Shown: positions 29,532 to 42,116 of the stretch, piece after piece
Numbering within the stretch: position 1 is the first letter of the stretch
How the letters are laid out: each line of letters starts with the position of its first letter
From: Adineta steineri
Lineage: Eukaryota > Rotifera > Eurotatoria > Adinetida > Adinetidae
Assembly (NCBI GenBank): GCA_905250115.1
Contig: CAJNOI010000008.1
Location: 821,822-885,821 of the forward strand
Direction: 5' to 3'
Length of the DNA: 64,000 nucleotides
Notes under the pieces: generated by a model
Seen by the model: the letters and a program-made list of their open reading frames with translations, nothing else
The model's database searches: none
Told to the model about the DNA's origin: nothing
Translations under genes and position numbers: made by a program

Positions 29532-29882
29532 ATCGATTAAATGATAATTGTTTATTCTTCATTCATGAGAAAAAAAACAAAAAGGGAAAAGAAAAATAAA
29601 ATTTTATTCACTCAATCTGTCACGAAGACGAACAAGCAAATATAAAGAGTGTAGATAGTTTAGATTTTTTTTTTCATCAACGCGACACAATCAGACAACT
29701 AAAAAAAAATTTCGATCTATTCATTGGTCTAGAATGAAATAACATATTTATGCAAATGATTCAACTGACATCTACAAATGATTTTGATGATTCATCAAAT
29801 GTATAAATAATCGTAAACATGTCATTTGGATAGAAGAAAAAAACAAAAAGAAAACATTTCAAACAAAAGATAATTTTTCACG
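29532..29882. promoter_or_regulatory. Divergent promoter region, SETD1 / cyclin L
   Basis: This 351-base spacer lies between two start codons that point away from each other. It is AT-rich with A and T runs. No distinct motif can be named from the sequence alone. Both neighbours are chromatin- or RNA-polymerase-II-linked genes, so shared control is possible. Confidence 0.45.
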
Positions 29883-32800
29883 ATGCTTGATTATGGAAGT
29901 GTCGTTTTAACATTAAGTAATGTTTTGTTACCATCAGAAAAACTTTATCCAAATCCAACACCTTCGATGATTGAAGGTTTACCATATGATATTGAATATG
30001 ATTTAAGATTAATCGGATGTGAACTTATACAAACAGCATGTTTATTATTAAAATTACCACAGGTAGATTTTATTAGATAATTTTCAATGGAAAATATTTA
30101 AGTGTTTTTTTGTGTTTTTAAAGACAGCAGTAGCGACAGGTCAAGTATTATTTCATCGTTATTTTTATTCATCATCATTTGTTCGTCGTCAAATGGAAAT
30201 TGTTGCAATGGCTTGTACAAATCTTGCAGCTAAAATCGAAGAAAATGCTCGACGAATTCGAGATGTTGTGAATGTATTTCATCATATTAAACAAGTTCGA
30301 TCAGGAAAGTAAGTAGAAATATGAATAAGAATAATTCGTTTTAAATAAAAAAAATTTTTCTTAGAAATATTCGTCCATTGTTAATCGATCAAACCTATAT
30401 TGATAGAAAAAATGAAGTTATTAAAGCTGAAAGACGTTTACTGAAAGAACTTGGATTTTGTGTTTATGTTAAACATCCACATAAAGTAAATTTGATTTTA
30501 AAAATAATTTTATTGTATTTTATTTACTTATAGATGATAACAATGTATTTAAAAGTATTGGAAAAAGAACGTGAAAGACATTTAGTACAATATGCTTGGT
30601 AGGTATCTATAGAATTCATTATGACTTTTATTTCAAAAACATATATCTTTTTTTCATGATCTAAGTAAAAAGATATGATCTATGAAACTGTTTTAGATGA
30701 ATTAACTTCTAAGTAAAACTATTAAACTAGAGACACAAACACTGACTTAAGACTGATTTAGTAAGAGTAAGATCTAGAATTTACTTTAAATCAGAACAGG
30801 AGTAACACCGTCATTTATCAGATGATAGAAGAAGACTTCTTTAAAAAAAATATCCAATACATTTCTTTTGATACAGGACACTACGATGGATCGAAATTTA
30901 TAAAAGTTGTAAAGTATGAATTTCCATTTAACATATTTCTTCGAAAGAAAAAAGATTCTAGCTAATAATAATTTAGTCTGCTAGTTAAACATTTCTCTTG
31001 ATAAAATAATCTTGAATTCAGAGATGAAATCGGTGTGAACTTTTAATTCGAATGATATATCGATACTAGTCCAATATTTATCCTTGATTTCTTTACAGAA
31101 TTTTTGTTGTCTTTATTTAAATATATTTTTCTCTCTTAGCAGTATATTCCATATATATATAATAAAGTATGAAGAAAATCTGTTTGATCGATTTTAATTT
31201 ATTTCTACTTTCTCATTCTTAATTTATAAAATAAATCAATTTCTTGTCTTTCGTCCAGATATATGGAAAATTGACGCGTATATAACCGTTCATATGGTCG
31301 GAATATATGCATATTCAACGTCGGGTCGTTTCTTCAACACTCGACTTTAAAATCTCAAGTATCGGTCGGTAATGTTTTTATATTTTCTTATTCATTCATA
31401 TCGGTGTATACATATATAAATATATCTATATACTCTCTACTTTTCTAGTTCAATCAATAAATGGTTTGTTTGTTATGTTTGATTTTTAGATTTTAGTATA
31501 TTGAATAAAGCTATTAGAAAAAAAGGGAAATTTGCATATAATTTAATCCTTTTTATATATTTTTAGATTTTGCGGATATTATTATCATTTTCAAACATTA
31601 AAATTCAGATGTTTTTCTTGATACCTTCGTTTACTTTGACTTTCAAAAGCAAACATAACAAATAATCTATTTATTCAAAAAAAAATTTGAGAATATTTTT
31701 CATTACCGATATACCGATACTTGATTGAGTTCGTTTTCTTGAGAAGAATATAGAAAAACATTCCAGAATTCATAATTCTTTTAGAAATTTAATTAAATGT
31801 TGTTTTTTGCTTATATTTAGGAATTATATGAATGATAGTTTACGTACGGATATTTTTCTACGTTTTACTCCGGAAACAATTGCTTGTGCATGTATTGATT
31901 TAGCTGCACGTACTTTACAAGTAAATTGAAAAAATGATTTGATTTTATAATCTCCTTTCTCATTAGATTTCATTACCTAAAAGCCCTCCATGGTTTATTA
32001 TATTCGGTGCAAGACAATCAGAAATTCATTTTATAATGATAGCTATTCTTCGTCTATATAAACATCGACCAGTAAGAAATGGTTAAGAATTTCTTTATAT
32101 TAAAATTATTTTTCTTAATATTAGAAATCTCTTGATGAATTAGAAAAACTTGTGAATACTATTCGTGAAAAAAGAGATGATGATCGAAAAAAAATTCGAT
32201 CGGATTTAATTCAATCAACAGAATTAGGTAATGATTCACCATCACAACAAATTGCTCAAAATTCTATATCATCAACCGTAATTAATACAACGACGACGAC
32301 AACAACTTTTATAAAACAAGATGGTATGAAAATATTATTTTCATTAGTGAATTGAAATTCACGAATAGTTTTAGCTTCAACTGTGATTGCAACAACACAA
32401 GAAATAACAAATGTAACTACAACAACTACAAATGGAAAGATTATAAAAAAACGTGATAGAGGAAGTTCAAGAGAATCATCAACAGTGAATACACATCGAC
32501 ATCATCGATCGAGAAGAAAACGAAGTAGTACAAGAAGCCGGTAAATTACATGATATTTATAACAGATCTGAAATCGTGCTGTCCTGTTGTTTTACTAAGA
32601 ATCAAAAAATTGAAATACGAATGTTTTTCTTTTTATTAGATCATCATCTCGATCAACATCTCGTTCGTCAGTTCATCGTTCACAAAAGAAAAAGAAAACT
32701 TCTCGGCGAAGTCGTTCACGATCTCGGTAATAATAATAGATATTAGAATTAATTCTTATTATTGTAAATATTTTCATTTAGTTCATCCACACCTAAAAGA

Positions 32801-33093
32801 CGAAAACATCAAAAAGAGAAACGACATCGTAGTCGTTCGTCAAATCGTCGAAAGAAAGATAAAAAACGTCGATCACGTTCTTCTTCACCTGAAGAAAGGT
32901 AAATTTATCTTTCATCTTCAACTAAACCATATATTCTTTCTTCTTCTCTAGTCAATATTCTACTACTAACAAACATCCACTTTCAACGAAAGACACAAAT
33001 AATAATCTTCATCAACGTTCACATCATCATCATCATTCATCCAAACATTCAAATGGTGTTTCTTCATCATCAAATAAAAAATTAAAAAACTAG
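29883..33093 (+). CDS. CCNL1: Cyclin L (CDK11 partner, SR-type splicing cyclin)
   Basis: Cyclin L pairs with CDK11-type kinases and regulates pre-mRNA splicing in nuclear speckles. Two cyclin boxes are present: [15 protein letters not shown] start ([20 protein letters not shown]), [68 protein letters not shown] and [16 protein letters not shown]. The C-terminus is a long Arg/Ser and Lys-rich tail ([23 protein letters not shown]) with a His run. Exons are short with small introns, except intron 30599-31820 (about 1.2 kb) inside the codon for the W of AWNYMNDS. The stop is TAG 33091-33093. Vertebrates have two cyclin L paralogues; this gene is equally close to both as far as I can tell. Confidence 0.93.
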
Positions 33094-33328
33094 TCATTTA
33101 AATATTAGAAGTTTATGTACAGATAGTTCAGCGTCTTTGTTATTTGTCATTTCACATTACATTTTGTTTCTCTTGCACAAAAAAAAGAAGAAAAAAAAAA
33201 TAAAACTAAAAATAAGTTTATTAAAAAATCTTTTTTTACTTTATATAAAATTCGGCATTTTATCAAAAAGGCCTTGTAGATAGTTTTGTATTAATAGTTA
33301 AGACAAAAAAAAAGAACGATACTATTTT

Positions 33329-35799
33329 ATGTCAAAATTAAACGATACAAAATTATATGAAGCAACGAAACGTTTGGAAAAGCGTTTAAAAGATCGTGAA
33401 GATGAATATGTCACTTATAAACAATTTCATATTCTTGTTGGAACATTTAATGTTAATAATCGACAGCCACCATCGGATACTTTACTTGAAGAATGGCTTT
33501 ATCGTGTAACGAATAACGATGATCGTAAACAACAAACTCTGCCGGATATAATTGCTGTTGGTTTTCAAGAAATTGATACAAGTGGTGGTGCATATATCTA
33601 TGATGATAGAAAACGAGAAGATGAATGGGAACGTATTGTACGAAAAACAATTAAAGCTTGTTATAAACCAAAAGATGACAGTCATAAATTTCAATTACTA
33701 AATCGTATTAGACTTATGGGTAAGTTGATTATGACATAGATATTAAAAAAAAAACTATGTAACGCTAAATTATTGAATATTTATAAACATTATATTTAGG
33801 TATTTTACTATTTGTATATGTACGTACTCCACATATGGCAAAATGTACATCAATTTCTCGTTCATCAGTTCCAACTGGTTTTATGGGTCTTGCTGGTAAT
33901 AAAGGTGGTGTTGGTATTAGTTTTAATTTTTATCAAACACAAATTTGTTTTATTAATTGTCATTTTGCATCGGGTGATGGACAAACACAAAAACGTAATG
34001 AAGATTATCAGACAATAGAATCACGTATGACATTTACGGATGCACCTACATATTCGCTGAAAGATTATATTTGGTATACACCAACAACAGCTGGTAGTTC
34101 TGCTCCTAATCCTCAAACATCATCGGTTCCGACACGATAGTGAGTAAAAATTCATTTAAAAACTTGATTTTTATATCTAATTTCTTCTAGTTGGAAAATA
34201 AATGATCATGATATTACATTTTGGTTTGGTGATATGAATTATCGTATATCTCAACCAAATGAACAAGTTCGTAAAGCTATTAGTGAAGTATCAACTATTC
34301 CATTACATGAAAAAGATCAATTACGATGTGAAATGAAATTAAGTCGTGTATTTACAAATTATTTTGAACCACCTATTGATTTTATGCCAACCTATAAATT
34401 CGATACGAATACCGATCATTATGATACTAGTGAAAAAATGCGTACACCATCATGGACTGATCGTATATTATATCATGCAAAACGTTCAAAAATTCGTCAG
34501 AATAATGATAAAGAATTAGAATTAATTCAAACAATACATTATTCATGTGCTAAAACAATTAGATTTAGTGATCATCGTCCAGTTAGTGGTCTTTATCAAG
34601 TTGCTATTAAATCTGAATGTGATGAAAAACGTTTAAATCGTATACGTGAAGAATTAATACGTGAATTAGATCGTGAAGAAAATGATTCTATACCAACAAT
34701 TGAAGTTCGTCCACGTCCACCAGCAATTGTATTTGATAATATACGTTATTTAGACAAAGTTACTTATTCATTATTAATAAAAAATATTGGTGAATGTCCA
34801 TGTACATGTGGAATATATCCATCAGCAATGTTTGAACCAACACGTCCAATAAAATCAAAACGAATATTTGAAGATCCATTTTTTAATTGTTTAACATTTA
34901 CACCTAATTCACCTTATACAATAGAGATAGGTAGACAACAGTCGATTGATATTAGTTTTCAAATGAAAAGTCAAAATTCATGGGTTTTGGGAAAGCAATT
35001 AAATGAAATTCTTATATTACATGTAGAAAATGGTGCTGATACATTTATAACAGCAGATATTACAGTTGATATGGGTCCATTTGGTTTATCATTTGAACAA
35101 TTTCCTCCAACATTCTATGATAGTGAGAAAAAACAATATGTTTATGCAATAAATGATAAAACAACATCGGAACGTATATTTGAAATGAAAAACGATCCAC
35201 CAGCACTTTATATATCATTAATTGATTGTTTAAAAGATCGTAATGATATCAATTTACTTAATATATTTAATACTGAAGTTCAAGATTCTATTGATTTAAT
35301 TCCAATACGTAATCAAATCTATGAACATAATTATAATTTTCAAGATTGTCAAACTATTCCATTATTCATGATACTTTTACATTTATTGCAGTCATTACCT
35401 GAACCATTAATATCACGTGATATACAAGATAGAATATTATTAACAAATAATTCGTCAAATTTTCGTACATATTATTTACCAAGTGGTTCATCTATGCAAT
35501 CTCATATACCGAATGAAACGAATTCTGTACAACAACATGACATGGCAAAAGCTGTTGGTGCAACAATTGAATTATTAAAACCAAAAGAAAGAAATTTATT
35601 TTTTCGTTTTCTCTTACTTTTACAAAAATGTTGGCCAACATCCGAGCAATTAAAAAGAAGTGAAAATTCTAAAAATATTTTAAATGTTTGTATTGATATA
35701 TTGACTCTTTCAATTTTACATGAACATGCTGATCGAAATCAACGACATACATTTCTATTAGCTTGTCTCAATGAAGAAAAAAAGAAACACTCGAAATAA
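33329..35799 (+). CDS. Inositol polyphosphate 5-phosphatase, OCRL/INPP5B type
   Basis: The enzyme removes the 5-phosphate from phosphoinositides such as PI(4,5)P2, typically on endosomal and Golgi membranes. Exons are 33329-33719, 33800-34139 and 34191-35799, joined in frame. Catalytic motifs are intact: FHILVGTFNVNNRQPP, IIAVGFQEID, NKGGVGISF, INCHFASGDGQ, FWFGDMNYRI, PSWTDRILY and FSDHRPVSGLY. An ASH domain follows (VFDNIRYLDKVTYSLLIKN), then a RhoGAP-like domain (DPPALYISLIDCLK, TIPLFMILLHLLQSLPEPLI) that, as in OCRL, lacks the catalytic arginine finger. Length is about 780 residues. The N-terminal PH domain of OCRL/INPP5B is not encoded after this ATG, and only 235 bases separate the gene from cyclin L, so an upstream exon is unlikely. 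It lies head-to-tail after cyclin L. Confidence 0.92.
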
Positions 35800-36583
35800 A
35801 ATATATATATTTTTTCTTCTTACGTCAGTTTTATTGTCATTCCGAAAGTAATATTCCTTTTTTTTCATAAATTTATCAAGAGCAATATTTTATTTTCCTT
35901 CTTTATTTAACAAAAAATAGTTATCATGACAAAAAACAAATGTATTGATTTTTTCCGAGAATGAAATTTAAAGCAATATACATAACAATTTTTCAAATAA
36001 ATAAATTGTATGTCTTTGTGGATTTATTTACCAATGTTCAATATTTTAGTTGAATAATGCTTTCAATGTAAATATGCTCTCATTATGTGAATAATTATTT
36101 TATGAGAACTAAATAATTTAAGATAGATGAATACAACAAGTAAATCGTGAAAAATCGGTTTTCGATGTTTTTTTTACCTTTGCCCCTCTTCACTCCGCCC
36201 CCTCCTCCCGTCATCATGGTCATTCAATAGACCTCAGAGTTGAAGTCCCCGCACTGAAAAGGTCTTTTTCGAAAAATCGGTTTTGAATGTTTTTTTGACC
36301 CTGCGGACACACAAGCAAGCAATCAGACAATTTATGTTTACTGAAATCTTCTCTACGAGAAAGAGAATTCTTTATTGTAGTCGTGTATTCCGTCTCTTAA
36401 TGTTTATTCTCACCCTGTGGTTTTATTGTTTACATCATTTGAGTTTGTCTATACGAAGAAAACAATACATTTCATTTCTCCTTGGTTTATCCAACTAATT
36501 TAATTCTCAATCAAGAACAAAAAATCACTGTTAATAATAAAATTAAACAATCAATGTGATACTTGACAAATGAACAACACAGT
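35800..36583. other. Convergent spacer with a short direct repeat
   Basis: The spacer separates two 3' ends. Within it, GAAAAATCGGTTTTCGATG at 36149 and GAAAAATCGGTTTTGAATG at 36271 are direct copies (about 30 bases each including the T-run and ACC/GACC end), 122 bases apart, enclosing a C-rich stretch (CCCCTCTTCACTCCGCCCCC). This may be a mobile-element remnant. Nothing else is recognised. Confidence 0.45.
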
Positions 36584-38145
<1,562 letters not shown>

Positions 38146-38681
38146 AGACAATGTCGAAAATACGACATGATTGGTAAAATATATAAATTCGAATGAATGA
38201 ATAAATAAAATAATCTTGTTGATTTGGAAACTTGAATTTTTTTTCGTTAGTCAAATTTTTGGCGCGTCATTTTCTTATATACATAAATATAAACTTATTG
38301 ATTTAATATTGAAAACAATGTTATATATTCAATTGTTAAGCTAGTTTTTTATAACAATAGTCAGTATACGAAGAGAAACATAATGAATAGTTAATAAGCT
38401 AGTATCGTTGTAAATCAAACAGATGATTGATCATATGTTCGCGCACATAATACATATGTGATTAACAGATATCATTATCTATTATTAAAAGTTTGTTAAC
38501 TTATACTTTTTATCACTATTTCGTATATATTCTAGTTAAAATGCACTTAATATATCTAACCAAGACTGTTTCAGCTGGAATAAATATATATCGACTACAT
38601 TGTTACATTCATCATATTATTCTGATCAACACATATTTTGTTATACATAGTATTAAGAAATCATAACATGCGAGAATAATA
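38146..38681. other. Non-coding spacer upstream of the kinase
   Basis: About 530 AT-rich bases from the start of the kinase gene to the left end of the mariner copy. No gene or named motif is seen. Confidence 0.4.
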
Positions 38682-39851
38682 TTAGGCTGGCAACAAAGTT
38701 CTTGTGTTATTTTTTGAAAACTTTCTAAAACATTCGAGAAAGTTCTAGAAGTTTCCATATTAATGGTATGTAAAGGAAATATGAATATCTTTCGAATGAT
38801 AATAAAGCTATCGAATATGAACGGTGATTATGTATTCATAAATTCCGTCTGAGTTACAAAGCAACGGAAGAAGACAAACATATATTCAGCACGATGGGCG
38901 GGGATATACTCTCTATCCGTACGGCACAACATTGGTTTAATAGCTTTAAGAAGGGTAACTTAGAACTCGGCGATTTACAGCGCTCCGAAAGGCCACTAGA
39001 AGAGGATCTTTTAAAGCAGCTTATTGAAGAAGATCCTCGGTTAACTTCACAATGTTTAGCAGAATAATTTGGATGCTCTGATAATGAAGTGGAAAAACAT
39101 CTGAACGAATTAGGCAATACATGGAGATATGGGATTTGGATACCTCATAAATTATCATCACATCAGCTTCAGTAAATAATTGATGCTTGCATGAATCTAA
39201 TAATATCTCACCGCAACTACCAATGGCTTCGCAATCTTATTACTGGCGATGAAAAGTAGGTGTTGTACACTAACTACACACACAGGCGAAGCAATGCCGA
39301 AGATTAATCCATATTCCAAGAAAGTGAGTGAGCGTTTGGTGTGAATCAATGAAATTATTTATTGAGAAAATCTTCCAAATGGTTACACCATCACCATCAC
39401 CGCCTATCTCTACTGTCAGCAACTGGATCGGGTTGCCGAAAAACTGAAGGGAAAGCACAATTGAATTTACTATTTGCATGATAACGCGAGATCTCATGTT
39501 GTGAAATCGACGCGTGAAAAATTATTGAAGCTCGGATGGATTATCGTTACTCATCCACCTTATCCTCTAGACTTAGTTTCAACAGGCTACCATTTATTTC
39601 GTTCTCCTGCTAAATATCTACGTGAGAACAAGTTCGATGATGAGAACAACGTCAAAATGGAACTAATCAATTCCTTTGATCAAAAGTTTCAGGACTTCTA
39701 CGAACGTGGGATCCGATCTCTGATAGAGCGTCGGCGACAAGCTATATATAGTAGTGATGCATATATAACTGAAAGCTAGTTGTACTTTTGAAGTTGAATG
39801 ATAAAAATAAAAATTTTGAAAAAAAACTCAAAAACTTTGTTGACAACCTAA
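38682..39851 (+). mobile_element. Mariner-type transposon copy with inactive transposase
   Basis: A 1170-base element has inverted ends: TTAGGCTGGCAACAAAGTT on the left and the complement of AACTTTGTTGACAACCTAA on the right, with two mismatches. It is flanked by TA on both sides (38680-38681 and 39852-39853), the mariner target duplication. The interior is a decayed transposase: a helix-turn-helix region (SIRTAQHWFNSFKKGNLEL), LNLIISHRNYQWLRNLITG with DEK, and HDNARSHVVKSTREKL with THPPYPLDLVS. Several stop codons and a frame change break it. The last Asp of the DD34D triad reads as Gly (STGYHLF). The element cannot make its own enzyme. Confidence 0.9.
38850..39779 (+). pseudogene. Mariner transposase pseudogene
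   Basis: Relics of the transposase can be followed in two frames: about 38850-39460 with at least five in-frame stops, then an open stretch 39474-39779 covering the region from HDNARSH to YSSDAYITES. The first Asp (ITGDEK) and second Asp (HDNA) remain. The third, 35 residues after the second, is replaced by Gly. I describe it as found and do not reconstruct it. Confidence 0.85.
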
Positions 39852-39985
39852 TAGATTCTATGGGTAATATATATGTTATCGATGCACATAATCATCGTAT
39901 ACAACTTTCGTCGGCTGATCATTCAGTAGAAATAACAATTGTTAACATTTTTGGAGTATTTGGTGCAAATTCTGGCTTACTATAG
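39852..39985 (+). pseudogene. NHL-repeat protein fragment
   Basis: Directly after the mariner right end, an open frame reads DSMGNIYVIDAHNHRIQL and continues with EITIVNIFGVFGANSGLL before a stop. The pattern of a DxxGNIYVxDxxNHRIQ strand is that of NHL beta-propeller repeats, a large family in bdelloids. There is no start codon and only about one repeat, so it is a fragment, and the mariner inserted at its left edge. Confidence 0.7.
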
Positions 39986-40858
39986 AATCTACACTGAGTA
40001 ATATTTGACAATCAATTTAATCTAATTGTTTCTTTCTAATTCTTTCCTTATGTACGATGAAATAAAAAGGTTCGGAAACAATCACACCGATGTTTATTAT
40101 TATACAGTTTTTTCAGAGGAAGTAACAAAATTATAAGTCGAACACATTTTAGCTTATACGATTTCTTTCATTTTAAACTAAGCTTCTACTTATTCACTGT
40201 TCGTATCATTTGGCTGCAGTACTAATCATAAATTACAACATAGCACCAATTTGACTTACAAAAAACAAAACAAAACTGTACCGCATGACTATCAATAGAA
40301 AGAATTTCTATTTTTAATTCAGAGCGAATAATCAGTTCACAAGTACGATTACAGAGCTGAACGCAATAGAAGATCTGCTTATTGCAAAGACCATTTTAAC
40401 TACAAGATCTATTTCACCACATAGTGCAAAATCCGTAGCATAAAACCCTCGTAACATTCGATTTTTTAGTCAACAAAATGAATTAAGAGTGGTTGGGTGT
40501 GAGTGTTGATGAATGATTAACATCATTCCACCATCATCTATAGTCTCACTGTCACTCTCATCCACACCTAAATATCTTCCACTCTGACACTTAAAAGAGT
40601 ACACATCGATAGTAAGACACGCGTATTAACTATATATGTCCCTTACGGGTCTGTGACCAAATAACCCTCATCAACAATAGCACATGTCACTATGTTGTAT
40701 GACCACCCAGTATTTTATTAGTTCATACAGTAAGTCGGCTATTAGTTCAGCAACTAACTTCAACGGTGCTCCCTCTTAAATACTTACATAATTTCTAATG
40801 AATATAATCTATTAAAGTCTACACACAATTCAATGCAATAAAGCTAGAAATCAGTCTT
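39986..40858. other. Non-coding stretch with a telomere-like hairpin
   Basis: About 870 bases without a supported gene. At 40492-40610 there is a G-rich arm (TTAAGAGTGGTTGGGTGTGAGTG) and a C-rich arm (CACTGTCACTCTCATCCACACC, then GACACTTAAAAGAG), one of the scattered hairpin repeats of this window. Confidence 0.5.
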
Positions 40859-41254
40859 AATGTGTGGGACTTACGTCTTCCCCCATTTGGCCTGGATCTT
40901 CCCGATGTACCCCTTTCTTCCCAAAGGTCAGAAGGAAGCGCTAGATAGAAAGTTAAGAGTCGGAATCAGAATAGTCCATCGATGTCCCTACGTGGCCGCT
41001 ACAGACCTGCATACGTTCACCAAGGAGGCTTCCTTGGAGTTCTATGCAAAAAAATATATTAAGAAGCAACTATTGAAGGTAAATAAATCAGACCTTGGTC
41101 AATCCCCCTTCTAGAGGATATCTTCCAATGGGAAGCTTGGAAGAAAAGGAAGAACGATGGGGTTGGACATTTCTTCAGGTTGAAAAGAGTTACGAAAATG
41201 ATGCAAAGACACGAGTCCTTGCTGATTAGGTGGATTTCCTTTGCGACCCCATAA
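40859..41254 (+). mobile_element. 5'-truncated non-LTR retrotransposon (reverse transcriptase C-terminal end)
   Basis: The translation CGTYVFPHLAWIFPMYPFLP, then RVGIRIVHRCPYVAATDLH and SLEFYAKKYIKKQLLK, is the region after the reverse transcriptase fingers and palm of LINE-type elements. A one-base frame change near 41110 is followed by LEDIFQWEAWKKRKNDGVGH and RLKRVTKMMQRHESLLIRW, ending at TAA 41252-41254. GC content is higher than in the flanks. The catalytic YxDD region is absent, so this is an old 5'-truncated insert. The pyrimidine-rich stretch to about 41460 may be its 3' tail. Confidence 0.75.
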
Positions 41255-41492
41255 AAACACTACTCAAACTTAAACCATCTCCTCTAATATCGGGGAGCAA
41301 TCATATGGAACGTGAGTAAGACAGACACCCCACGAAATGGCTGTTGGCACACGGATACCTCTCCACTTTTCATCTCCTTTTTCTTCTACTCTTTTTTCTA
41401 TTATTCTCCCCTTTTTTTCCTGTATTCGTCATATTTTGTCCCATTTATCCGTCCTCTTAATGTAAGCACTCCAGAGTGTAACATAATAAACG

Positions 41493-42116
41493 CTAAAACA
41501 AAAAATCAATCTGAATGTTATCATCACATAAGCAGGTAACACCACCACGATAGCCAACACCATGAGCAACAGAATGATAACATGTTTTACCACTACGGCT
41601 CTTGAAATGTTCGTAAAATTTATTATGGCGATAATGCTGTCTCTGATCTTCATTCCAATTCTCGGAATCCTGGACCCACTTCCAGCTGTCCGGATCAGTA
41701 TAGTACCAGTCACGGCATTCCCCACATCGGGCGCAAGGACGACCTTCACAACGAAGTTGCTTATTAGTGTCAGTCGTAGCAAATTCTTGTTGTTCTAAGT
41801 GAAAATGATTATAATATTCAAAATAATTTTAAAGTATGAGTAGAATAATAGTGAAGATCAAACTTCTTTTAAGCCGTACTAATCTATAGGCACTCATTCA
41901 TCTCGAATATAATGAAGATACATATAAAATATCAAGATCCACTTCTTTCTTATCATACAAAAAATTTCTTAAAGAAGTAATTAACATTTTTTTGCTGTTA
42001 TATAATTTTATAACTGATATATTTTTGTTAGATTGAGTTCTTGATACGACATAATAATTCGAAGAAGTTTTTCATACATACTTTTTTTCTTTGGTTTGTT
42101 GCTCGATAGTGACAGA
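41493..42116 (-). CDS. Cysteine-rich protein fragment of unknown family
   Basis: The exon 41493-41794 reads RCEGRPCARCGECRDWYYTD, then PDSWKWVQDSENWNEDQRQH, FYEHFKSRSGKTCYHSV, AHGVGYRGGVTCLCDDNIQ and ends IDFLF. It opens directly after an acceptor AG. A candidate upstream exon, 42082-42116, joins it in frame (LSLSSNKPKKKKQQEF). The cysteine spacing (CxxxxCxxCxxC, then CLC) and the many Trp and Tyr suggest a small metal-binding or disulphide domain. No ATG is found, so the gene may be truncated. The composition is protein-like and richer in GC than the surrounding sequence. I do not know the function. Confidence 0.55.

Noticed and set aside
38854..39497. Minus-strand frames inside the mariner copy
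   Set aside because: They are antisense readings of the transposase relic.
41429..41798. Two hydrophobic frames over the Cys-rich exon
   Set aside because: The minus frame with Cys, Trp and Tyr patterns is the protein-like one; the hydrophobic readings are its shadows.
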